Shown here: piece after piece, positions 1-5,399 of the stretch
Layout of the letters: each line of letters opens with the position of its first letter
Numbering within the stretch: position 1 is the stretch's first letter
Origin: Azoarcus sp.
GTDB taxonomy: Bacteria; Pseudomonadota; Gammaproteobacteria; Burkholderiales; Rhodocyclaceae
Direction of reading: 5' to 3'
DNA length: 5,995 nt
Assembly: GCA_031258035.1 (NCBI GenBank)
Contig: JAIRNL010000067.1
Coordinates: 1-5,995, forward strand
The notes under the pieces: generated by a model
Databases searched by the model: none
Seen by the model: only the letters and a program-made list of their open reading frames with translations
Told to the model about the DNA's origin: nothing
Program-made: the position numbers and the translations under genes

Positions 1-386
1 GCCGGATCGAGCAGGAAGTTATAGGTACGAGCCAGGCGCCCATCGTCCCAGTTCAACTGGATGATCAGGCTCGCCACGGCTTCATTGACCGGCGCGTTGC
101 CGGTGAGCTTCAGCACCGAGCGACTGCCCCGGTTCTCGATCGCCACCCGGATGCCGGGCACGAAACCAGCATAGGGAACGTTCGCTTGCAGGAAAGCCTC
201 GGGGGGAGCGATACGCGCCGTCAACGTCTGCAATTCCTGCGCCGTCGCGTTGATCGGGATCTCCGCGTTGAGTGGCTCTCCCAGACGGCTCTGCACGACG
301 ACCTGCCCGAGTCCGGCGGCTTGCGCGCCCAGCGGCATCGAGGCGATCGCCGCCGCGACCAGGGATGCTTTAATTGTCGGTTTCAT
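1..386 (-). CDS. fimV: FimV/HubP-family envelope protein, N-terminal fragment (runs off the left edge)
   Basis: Only the first 128 codons are in the window; the frame is open to position 1, so the gene is partial. The start ATG (384-386) opens a signal peptide: MKPTIKASL, then an Ala-rich hydrophobic stretch ending in AQA at about residue 23, a normal signal peptidase I site. The mature part begins AGLGQVVVQSRLGEPLNAEI and reaches the typical end of the conserved N-terminal domain at about residues 106-128 (SLIIQLNWDDGRLARTYNFL, then LDP). This is the characteristic N-terminus of FimV, whose members in other bacteria carry a periplasmic LysM domain, a transmembrane segment and a TPR-containing cytoplasmic tail and act in type IV pilus function, twitching and cell-pole organisation. 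Those parts lie outside the window. An AGGA element sits 10 nt before the ATG. Placement directly after asd matches the usual betaproteobacterial order. The family call is firm; the exact role here is inferred. Confidence 0.93.
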   Translation of the reverse strand, partial: MKPTIKASLVAAAIASMPLGAQAAGLGQVVVQSRLGEPLNAEIPINATAQELQTLTARIAPPEAFLQANVPYAGFVPGIRVAIENRGSRSVLKLTGNAPVNEAVASLIIQLNWDDGRLARTYNFLLDP

Positions 387-597
387 AAGGCAACTATCCT
401 CAAACTGCGCTTCCCTTCACCCGCCAAGCAAAGGACGATACATCATTGACTTGGGGCCGCAATCTATCATCAATTCGAGATACTTGCAGCAATTGTTTCA
501 GACTAAGGAAAATGCTGGCCCACGCAACAGCGGGAATATGTATGGCGAGACATTTTCCCGTCGCGCGCCGGCCGTATTTCATTTCCATCCGCCCGGA
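387..597. other. asd-fimV intergenic region
   Basis: This 211-bp gap separates the asd stop from the fimV start and probably holds the fimV promoter. I see no strong one. The best minus-strand candidate is TTGCGG, 16 nt, then TATCGT, ending about 55 nt before the fimV ATG, and it is a poor match to the consensus. A short open frame on the minus strand (400-588) has no recognisable product and no good ribosome binding site. The one clear structure is the imperfect hairpin at 531-560, listed separately. Confidence 0.4.
531..560 (-). terminator. Imperfect hairpin downstream of asd, possible 3'-end structure
   Basis: Two 11-nt arms (531-541 and 550-560, core CGGGAA/TTCCCG) pair with one mismatch around an 8-nt loop, starting 37 nt past the asd stop codon on the minus strand. 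No run of T follows the stem in the minus-strand direction, so this is not a canonical Rho-independent terminator. It could be an mRNA 3'-end stabiliser or part of a factor-dependent terminator, or it may be chance. Confidence 0.3.
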
Positions 598-1731
598 TCA
601 TCTATCGAGCAGGATGCGAAGCATGCGCCGCAACGGTTCGGCCGCGCCCCACAGCAACTGGTCGCCGACGGTGAAAGCCCCCAGGTACTCCGGCCCCATC
701 GCCAGTTTATGTAGACGACCGACGGGGACGGTCAGCGTTCCCGTCACCGCCGCCGGCGTCAGTTCGCGCTCGGAACTCTCGCGCCCGTTGGGCACGACTT
801 TTACCCATTCGTTGCCCGCGGCAATGATTTCCGACAGTTCGTCGAGCGGCACATCCTTTTTCAGCTTGACGGTCAGCCCCTGCGAATGGCAGCGCATGGC
901 GCCGATACGGACGCACAGGCCATCTATCGGGATGCTGCCCGCTTCGCGGAACGGCGGCCTGCCGAGGATCTTGTTGCATTCCGCCCCGCCTTTCCATTCT
1001 TCCCTGGACTGGCCGTGGGCAACCGGCACGTCGATCCACGGAATGAGGCTGCCCGCGAGCGGCGTATTGCGGAAATGCCCGGTCGGAAACGCCGCCGAGC
1101 GGAGGGTTTCGGCAACCCTGCGGTCGATGTCGAGAATGGCCGAGGCCGGATCGGCAAGCAGATCGGCCACCGACGCATGCACCGCGCCCATCTGAGCCAG
1201 CAGCTCGCGCATGTTCTGCGCCCCGGCCCCGGACGCGGCCTGGTAAGTCATCGCCGACACCCATTCGACGAGATCGTGGCGAAACAGCCCCCCTAGGCCC
1301 ATCAGCATCAGCGACACCGTGCAGTTGCCGCCGATCCAGTTCTTCCCGCCCCGGGCGAGCGCGTCTTCGATGACGCCGGCGTTGACCGGATCGAGAACGA
1401 TCACCGCGTCCTCGGCCATGCGCAAGGTCGAGGCGGCGTCGATCCAGTGTCCAAGCCAGCCAGCGCCGCGCAGCCTGGGAAATATTTCCTTCGTGTAATC
1501 GCCGCCCTGGCTGGTGAGGATGATGTCGCACGCCTTGAGCGCGTCGATATCGGCGGCATCCTGCAATGGCAGCCCCGCTTCCCTGCCGCCGAAAACAGGC
1601 GCCTGCCCGCCAGCGTTGGAAGTCGAAAAATATACGGGGTCGATATGAGCGAAATCGCCTTCTTCCGCCATGCGTTGCATGAGTACGGAACCGACCATGC
1701 CCCGCCAACCGACCAAACCAGTTCGTTTCAT
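598..1731 (-). CDS. asd: Aspartate-semialdehyde dehydrogenase
   Basis: The 377-aa product reduces L-aspartyl-4-phosphate to L-aspartate-4-semialdehyde with NADPH, a cytoplasmic branch-point step toward lysine/diaminopimelate, threonine and methionine. The N-terminal Rossmann motif is GLVGWRGMVGSVL (residues 5-17). The catalytic cysteine is C137 in GGNCTVSLMLMG, the substrate-binding region REEWKGGAECNKIL contains E251, and the catalytic His is H282 in RIGAMRCHSQG with R275 nearby. This is the proteobacterial Asd type; E. coli Asd is 367 aa. I chose ATG 1731 because AAGGGGG lies 4 nt upstream and homologues begin at this point. An in-frame ATG 26 codons further upstream (1807-1809) would add a tail without family similarity, and it falls in the loop of the terminator-like hairpin. 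The gene follows leuB after 126 bp and may have its own promoter. Active-site residues are intact. Confidence 0.97.
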   Translation of the reverse strand: MKRTGLVGWRGMVGSVLMQRMAEEGDFAHIDPVYFSTSNAGGQAPVFGGREAGLPLQDAADIDALKACDIILTSQGGDYTKEIFPRLRGAGWLGHWIDAASTLRMAEDAVIVLDPVNAGVIEDALARGGKNWIGGNCTVSLMLMGLGGLFRHDLVEWVSAMTYQAASGAGAQNMRELLAQMGAVHASVADLLADPASAILDIDRRVAETLRSAAFPTGHFRNTPLAGSLIPWIDVPVAHGQSREEWKGGAECNKILGRPPFREAGSIPIDGLCVRIGAMRCHSQGLTVKLKKDVPLDELSEIIAAGNEWVKVVPNGRESSERELTPAAVTGTLTVPVGRLHKLAMGPEYLGAFTVGDQLLWGAAEPLRRMLRILLDR

Positions 1732-1753
1732 GAATCCCCCTTCGATCTTGGCG

Positions 1754-1761
1754 ATTTTATA
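1754..1761 (-). promoter_or_regulatory. Possible -10 box of an asd promoter
   Basis: TATAAAAT on the minus strand lies about 22 nt before the asd start codon and just downstream of the leuB-asd terminator-like hairpin. It would give a leader of roughly 18 nt containing the asd ribosome binding site. No good -35 is visible: TTGTGC lies 20 nt upstream, a poor spacing. The position after a terminator is the main argument. It remains a candidate only. Confidence 0.35.
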
Positions 1762-1785
1762 CCCGTATTCACCGGACGGCAGCAC

Positions 1786-1826
1786 AAAAATGGCGCGATT
1801 CCCTTTCACGGGAATCCCCGCGCCAT
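1786..1826 (-). terminator. Rho-independent terminator-like hairpin between leuB and asd
   Basis: On the minus strand the arm at 1826-1810 pairs with the arm at 1803-1790 to form a 14-bp stem (ATGGCGCG and ATTCCC blocks) with one 3-nt GGG bulge and a 6-nt GTGAAA loop. TTTTTGTG follows the stem directly, as expected for an intrinsic terminator reading leftward, and AAAAGG precedes it. It begins 31 nt after the leuB stop codon. It could end the leu transcript or attenuate read-through into asd. In the plus direction the stem is followed only by CCTTTT, so the leftward reading is favoured. Confidence 0.75.
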
Positions 1827-1857
1827 CCTTTTGGCGGCCCGCGGAATTTAAATGTAT

Positions 1858-2919
1858 TTACTCAATGGCTGCCAATATCGCGTCGCCCATCTCTTTCGTC
1901 CCCACGCGCGTCATGCCCGGCTCGAAAATATCGCTGGTGCGCAATCCCCCGGCCAACACCTTTTTGACGGCGCTTTCCACTTTGCGCGCCGCATTTTCCT
2001 GCCCGAAGGTATAACGCAGCATCATGGCGGCGGATAGAATGGTCGCTAGCGGATTGGCCACGTCCCGCCCGGCGATGTCCGGCGCGGAACCATGCGATGG
2101 CTCATACAGCCCCTTGTTGTTTTCGTCCAGCGAGGCCGAGGGCAGCATCCCGATGGAGCCGGTCAGCATGGAAGCTTCGTCCGACAGGATATCGCCGAAC
2201 ATGTTGCCGGTGACGAGCACATCGAACTGCCGCGGCGCCCGCACGAGCTGCATGGCGGCGTTATCCACCAGCATGTGGGAAAGCGCCACATCCGGGTATG
2301 CGGGCGCGAGTTCGTTCATCACGTCGCGCCATAGCTGCGTGGTTTCGAGCACGTTCATCTTGTCGACCGAGCACAGTTTCCCGCCGCGCTTTCTCGCCGC
2401 CTCGAAGGCAATACGGCCGATGCGACGGATTTCCGATTCCGTATAGTGCATCGTATTGAAGCCGAAACGTTCGCCATTGCGTTTTTCGATTCCGCGCGGC
2501 TGCCCGAAATAAATATCGCCGGTCAATTCGCGGACGATGAGGATATCCAGCCCGGAAACGATTTCCGGCTTCAGGGTGGAAGCATTGGCCAGTTCCGGAT
2601 AAAGCACCGCCGGACGCAGGTTGGCGAACAGGTTCAGGTGCTTGCGGATGCCGAGAAGTCCCCGCTCCGGGCGCTGTTCGCGGGGCAGCCCGTCCCATTT
2701 CGGGCCGCCCACCGCGCCGAGCAGCACGGCATCGGCCTGCGCCGCGAGTTTCCGGGTCGCCTCCGGGTACGGGTCGCCAGTCGCATCGACCGCCGCGCCG
2801 CCCAGGAGGGCGGTTTCCATTTCCAGGCCGGGATCCAGCGCCTTGAGCACGCGCACGGCCTGCGCCGTGATTTCGGGGCCGATGCCATCGCCAGGGAGGA
2901 CGCAGATTTTTCCGCTCAT
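1858..2919 (-). CDS. leuB: 3-isopropylmalate dehydrogenase
   Basis: The 353-aa cytoplasmic enzyme oxidises and decarboxylates (2R,3S)-3-isopropylmalate to 2-oxoisocaproate with NAD+, the third committed step of leucine synthesis. The N-terminus ICVLPGDGIGPEI (residues 5-17) is typical. Substrate-binding arginines are R92, R102 and R130, with Y137 in GDIYFGQPRG and K187 in SVDKMNVLE. The metal-binding aspartates are D219 (LVDNAAM) and D243/D247 in the family signature NMFGDILSDEASMLTGSIGM. The NAD-binding loop is EPSHGSAPDIAG (273-284). Length matches the family. I chose ATG 2919 because homologues start just before the first beta strand and AAGGA lies upstream, though at a long spacing of about 11 nt. 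A TTG at 2943 would add eight unconserved residues. The gene starts 24 bp after the leuD stop, consistent with one operon. Confidence 0.97.
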   Translation of the reverse strand: MSGKICVLPGDGIGPEITAQAVRVLKALDPGLEMETALLGGAAVDATGDPYPEATRKLAAQADAVLLGAVGGPKWDGLPREQRPERGLLGIRKHLNLFANLRPAVLYPELANASTLKPEIVSGLDILIVRELTGDIYFGQPRGIEKRNGERFGFNTMHYTESEIRRIGRIAFEAARKRGGKLCSVDKMNVLETTQLWRDVMNELAPAYPDVALSHMLVDNAAMQLVRAPRQFDVLVTGNMFGDILSDEASMLTGSIGMLPSASLDENNKGLYEPSHGSAPDIAGRDVANPLATILSAAMMLRYTFGQENAARKVESAVKKVLAGGLRTSDIFEPGMTRVGTKEMGDAILAAIE

Positions 2920-2943
2920 GGGTTTCAGATTCCTTTCAGGCAA

Positions 2944-3585
2944 TCAAATCTCGAACAACCACGGAAACGCCTGCCGCCGCTGTTCCTCGAAAGCGCGTAT
3001 TTCGTCGGCATGGCGCAACGTCAATCCTATATCGTCCCATCCGCTCAGCAGGCACTCCTTGCGGAAAGGATCGACCTGGAACGGTATCGCCACGCCGTCG
3101 GGGCGCGTGATTTTCTGTTCAGCCAGATTCACGGTCAGAGCAAAACCCGGCGTATATTCGGTGAGGCCAAAAAAAGTATCGACCTCTTCCTTGGGAAGCG
3201 CCAGGGGCAGCAATCCATTCTTGAAACAGTTATTGAAAAATATATCGGCAAACGATTCAGCCAGAATGACCTTGAAACCGTAATCCGCCAATGCCCACGG
3301 CGCATGCTCGCGGCTGGAGCCGCAGCCGAAATTGGCGCGGGCAAGCAGAATCGACGCGCCCTGGTAACGCGGCTGATTGAGGACGAAATTGGGATTTTTC
3401 GGCCTCAGGCTGTTGTCCATCCCCGGCTCGCCATGATCCAGATAGCGCCATTCGTCGAAGGCGTTGGGCCCGAATCCGGAACGCTGGATGGACTTCAGGA
3501 ATTGTTTTGGAATAATCGCGTCCGTATCGACATTGTTTCGATCCATCGGCGCGACCAGACCCGTGAAAGTTTCAAACTTTTCCAT
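2944..3585 (-). CDS. leuD: 3-isopropylmalate dehydratase, small subunit
   Basis: The 213-aa small subunit pairs with LeuC to form isopropylmalate isomerase, which interconverts 2- and 3-isopropylmalate in leucine synthesis. It is the swivelling domain of the aconitase superfamily. Visible family features are the N-terminal FTGLVAPMDRNNVDTDAIIP (residues 7-26), the signature FGCGSSREHAPWAL (86-99), which contacts substrate, and VILAESFADIFFNNCFKNGL (106-125). The C-terminus FPWLFEI is typical, and the length is usual for the proteobacterial form. Start ATG 3585 has AAGGA about 8 nt upstream. The gene follows the small lipoprotein gene after 84 bp that contain a large hairpin, and leads into leuB after 24 bp. 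Confidence 0.97.
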   Translation of the reverse strand: MEKFETFTGLVAPMDRNNVDTDAIIPKQFLKSIQRSGFGPNAFDEWRYLDHGEPGMDNSLRPKNPNFVLNQPRYQGASILLARANFGCGSSREHAPWALADYGFKVILAESFADIFFNNCFKNGLLPLALPKEEVDTFFGLTEYTPGFALTVNLAEQKITRPDGVAIPFQVDPFRKECLLSGWDDIGLTLRHADEIRAFEEQRRQAFPWLFEI

Positions 3586-3598
3586 ATATGCTTTCCTT

Positions 3599-3650
3599 GC
3601 CCGCGAATCCCCATGCCGGACGGCACGGGAATATCGGGGGAGATCCGGGC
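3599..3650 (-). promoter_or_regulatory. Large two-part hairpin in the leuD leader
   Basis: On the minus strand GCCCG (3650-3646) and CGGGC (3603-3599) form an outer stem. Inside, 3635-3622 and 3617-3605 form a longer stem (GATATTCCCGTGCC against GGCATGGGGATTC) with two G-U wobbles, one bulge and a GTCC tetraloop. The fold ends just before the leuD ribosome binding site AAGGA, and no U-tract follows, so it is not an intrinsic terminator. It may stabilise or separate mRNA segments or tune leuD translation; these roles are inference. The complementarity is seen directly. Confidence 0.5.
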
Positions 3651-3669
3651 AATGTCCGCCCCCGGTGGT

Positions 3670-3798
3670 TCAACGCGTCGCCTTCTGAATGGCCTTGCCA
3701 CCCGCCTCGATGTCCCTGCCAACACCACGGACGGTATTGCAGGCCACCAGGCTCAAGGCAAACAGCAAGGCGAAGCCAAATGACATTCCTCGTTTCAT
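3670..3798 (-). CDS. Entericidin A/B-family small lipoprotein
   Basis: This 42-aa protein begins MKRGMSFGFALLFALSLVAC: two positive residues, a hydrophobic core and the lipobox LVAC with the lipidated cysteine at residue 20. The mature peptide of about 23 residues (CNTVRGVGRDIEAGGKAIQK, then ATR) matches the entericidin pattern of N-T-V-G-G-x-G-x-D-I-x-x-G-G-x-A-I. A strong ribosome binding site GGAGG sits 7 nt before the ATG. E. coli entericidins are tiny membrane lipoproteins (EcnA described as antidote, EcnB as toxin). In betaproteobacteria, single members of the family are commonly found between leuC and leuD, where their function is not established. It starts 27 bp after the leuC stop and is probably co-transcribed with the leu genes. 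The lipoprotein call is firm, while a toxin or antidote role would be guesswork. Confidence 0.9.
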   Translation of the reverse strand: MKRGMSFGFALLFALSLVACNTVRGVGRDIEAGGKAIQKATR

Positions 3799-3825
3799 AG
3801 CGCAACCTCCCGCGGCAACCGGCAA

Positions 3826-5235
3826 TCAGAGAATTTCCCGCACGTCGGCAAAATGCCCGGCGATCGCCGCCGCCGCCGCCATCGCCGGACTCACGAGATG
3901 CGTCCGCCCGCCGGGCCCCTGCCGGCCCTCGAAATTACGATTCGAGGTGGAAGCGCAGCGTTCGCCCGGCGCCAGCCGGTCGGCGTTCATGGCAAGGCAC
4001 ATCGAACAGCCTGGTTCGCGCCACTCGAAACCGGCGGCAATGAAAATCCTGTCCAGCCCCTCGCTTTCGGCCTGGCGCTTGACCGGCCCCGACCCCGGCA
4101 CCACCAGCGCAAGCCTGACGTTGTCGGCCTTCCGGCGCCCTTTCAGCACCGCCGCCGCCTGGCGCAGATCCTCGATGCGGGAGTTGGTACAGGAGCCGAT
4201 GAACACCTTGTCGATCCCGATCGAACGGATCGGCATGTTCGGCACGAGGCCCATATAGGCAAGCGCGCGTTCCATGCCTTCTTTCCTCACCGGATCGGAT
4301 TCCTTCAGCGGATCGGGCACCGTGGCGGTGACGGGCGCGACCATCTCCGGCGAGGTGCCCCAGGTCACTTGCGGCAGGATTTCCGCCGCGTTCAGTTCCA
4401 GGCTGCGGTCGAACACGGCGCCGGCATCCGAATGCAGCGTGCGCCAATACGCCGCCGCCTTGTCCCACGCCTCGCCGCGCGGCGAAAAGGGACGTCCCTT
4501 CAGGTAATCGATCGTGGTCTCGTCGGCAGCCACCAGCCCCAGCCGCGCCCCGGCCTCGATCGCCATGTTGCAGAGCGTCATGCGCCCTTCCATCGACAGC
4601 CCCCTGATGGTGGAACCGGCGAACTCCACGGCATACCCCGTGCCGCCCGCCGTGCCGATCCTGCCGATGATGACAAGCGCCATGTCCTTGGCGGTCACGC
4701 CCCTGCCGAGCCGGCCTTCGACCCGGATCAGCATGGTTTTCGATTTTTTCTGCACCAGGCATTGCGTCGCCAGCACATGCTCGACTTCGGAAGTGCCGAT
4801 ACCGTGCGCCATCGCCGCGAACGCGCCATGAGTCGATGTGTGCGAATCGCCGCAAACCACGGTCATGCCCGGCAGTACCGCGCCGATTTCCGGGCCGATC
4901 ACATGCACGATGCCTTGCCTTGCGTCCCTGAACGGAAAATAAGCCAGCGCGCCCGATGCGCGGATATTCGCATCCAGCGTCTCCACCTGCTGCCGTGAAA
5001 CGGGATCCCCGATGCCTTCGTCCCAGTGCTCGGTAGGCGTGTTGTGATCGGCGGTCGCCACGATGGAAGAGACGCGCCAAGGCTTGCGGCCCGCGAGTTT
5101 CAACCCCTCGAAAGCCTGCGGACTCGTGACTTCATGCACCAGATGGCGGTCGATGTAGATCAGCGCCGTGCCATCAGGCTCCATGCGAACAACATGGCCC
5201 GACCACAATTTCTCATATAGCGTCCTAGCTTCCAT
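3826..5235 (-). CDS. leuC: 3-isopropylmalate dehydratase, large subunit
   Basis: The 469-aa large subunit carries the [4Fe-4S] cluster of isopropylmalate isomerase and works with LeuD in leucine biosynthesis in the cytoplasm. Aconitase-superfamily landmarks are in order: DRHLVHEVTSPQAFEGL (residues 29-45), ATADHNTPT (60-68), VCGDSHTSTHGAFAAMAHGIG (127-147), the first cluster cysteine C349 in FIGSCTNSRIEDL, and the other two, C410 and C413, in EPGCSMCLAMN. The C-terminal FEGRQGPGGRTHLVSPAMAA (435-454) is also typical. All three cluster ligands are present, and the length matches E. coli LeuC (466 aa). Start ATG 5235 fits the homologous N-terminus ARTLYEKLW, although the ribosome binding site is weak (GGAAA about 9 nt upstream). 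It is the first gene of the likely leuC-lipoprotein-leuD-leuB operon. No leucine-rich leader peptide is visible upstream. Confidence 0.98.
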   Translation of the reverse strand: MEARTLYEKLWSGHVVRMEPDGTALIYIDRHLVHEVTSPQAFEGLKLAGRKPWRVSSIVATADHNTPTEHWDEGIGDPVSRQQVETLDANIRASGALAYFPFRDARQGIVHVIGPEIGAVLPGMTVVCGDSHTSTHGAFAAMAHGIGTSEVEHVLATQCLVQKKSKTMLIRVEGRLGRGVTAKDMALVIIGRIGTAGGTGYAVEFAGSTIRGLSMEGRMTLCNMAIEAGARLGLVAADETTIDYLKGRPFSPRGEAWDKAAAYWRTLHSDAGAVFDRSLELNAAEILPQVTWGTSPEMVAPVTATVPDPLKESDPVRKEGMERALAYMGLVPNMPIRSIGIDKVFIGSCTNSRIEDLRQAAAVLKGRRKADNVRLALVVPGSGPVKRQAESEGLDRIFIAAGFEWREPGCSMCLAMNADRLAPGERCASTSNRNFEGRQGPGGRTHLVSPAMAAAAAIAGHFADVREIL

Positions 5236-5262
5236 CCAGCGTGTTTCCGGGGAAAAGCGGCC

Positions 5263-5271
5263 ATTATTTCA
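5263..5271 (-). promoter_or_regulatory. Possible extended -10 promoter of leuC
   Basis: On the minus strand TGAAATAAT (TG, one base, then AATAAT, one mismatch to TATAAT) lies 27 nt before the leuC ATG and would give a short leader of about 20 nt. No good -35 is seen at 16-18 nt, but extended -10 promoters can do without one. A small inverted repeat, CATGG/CCATG at 5272-5287, lies just upstream and could be an operator, though it is too short to be convincing. Confidence 0.35.
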
Positions 5272-5326
5272 CATGGTCGCGGCCATGGATAGCCGGAACA
5301 GCCAGCAGCGCGGGGAATGAAGGACA

Positions 5327-5380
5327 CGCCGGAAAGCGCGACGGGGAAGCTTTCCGGCCTCCCCGTCGCGCTTTCCGGCG
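5327..5380 (-). terminator. Perfect 21-bp inverted repeat after the PEP-CTERM gene
   Basis: Arms 5327-5347 and 5360-5380 are exact reverse complements over 21 bp, GC-rich, with a 12-nt spacer, and begin 19 nt after the PEP-CTERM stop codon on the minus strand. That position suggests a transcription end or mRNA 3' stabiliser separating this gene from leuC. No T-run follows the stem (TGTCCTTCATTCC), so canonical intrinsic termination is uncertain. The spacer itself repeats part of one arm (GCTTTCCGGC at 5349-5358), allowing a shorter alternative fold. A degenerate further copy, GTCGCGCTTTGGCG, lies at 5385-5398. Confidence 0.6.
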
Positions 5381-5399
5381 GTCAGTCGCGCTTTGGCGA

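Noticed and set aside
400..588. A 62-codon minus-strand open frame in the asd-fimV gap
   Set aside because: No recognisable domain, no convincing ribosome binding site, and it overlaps the fimV leader; probably chance.
707..1708. A 333-codon minus-strand frame overlapping asd
   Set aside because: It is a shadow of asd in another frame: Arg-rich, no motifs, no ribosome binding site considered better than that of asd.
1732..1809. A 26-residue N-terminal extension of asd starting at ATG 1807-1809
   Set aside because: The extension has no similarity to Asd N-termini, its start codon lies in the loop of the terminator-like hairpin, and the strong Shine-Dalgarno belongs to ATG 1731.
2920..2943. 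TTG start at 2943 for leuB, abutting the leuD stop
   Set aside because: It adds eight residues not typical of LeuB; ATG 2919 precedes the conserved first strand and has an AAGGA upstream.
2446..3783. A 445-codon open frame on the plus strand across leuB, leuD and the lipoprotein gene
   Set aside because: It is antisense to three well-recognised genes, crosses their boundaries, and its translation shows no family features. GC-rich codon use on the minus strand keeps the opposite frame open.
3865..3890. Short GCC/CGC triplet-like repeat near the 3' end of leuC
   Set aside because: It encodes the alanine-rich C-terminal stretch AMAAAAAIAG, which is normal for LeuC; not an independent repeat element.
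3853..5080. Long open frames on the plus strand (3853-4998) and in another minus-strand frame (3935-5080) within leuC
   Set aside because: Both translate to Arg/His/Gly-rich sequence without recognisable motifs and overlap an intact leuC that has all catalytic cysteines.
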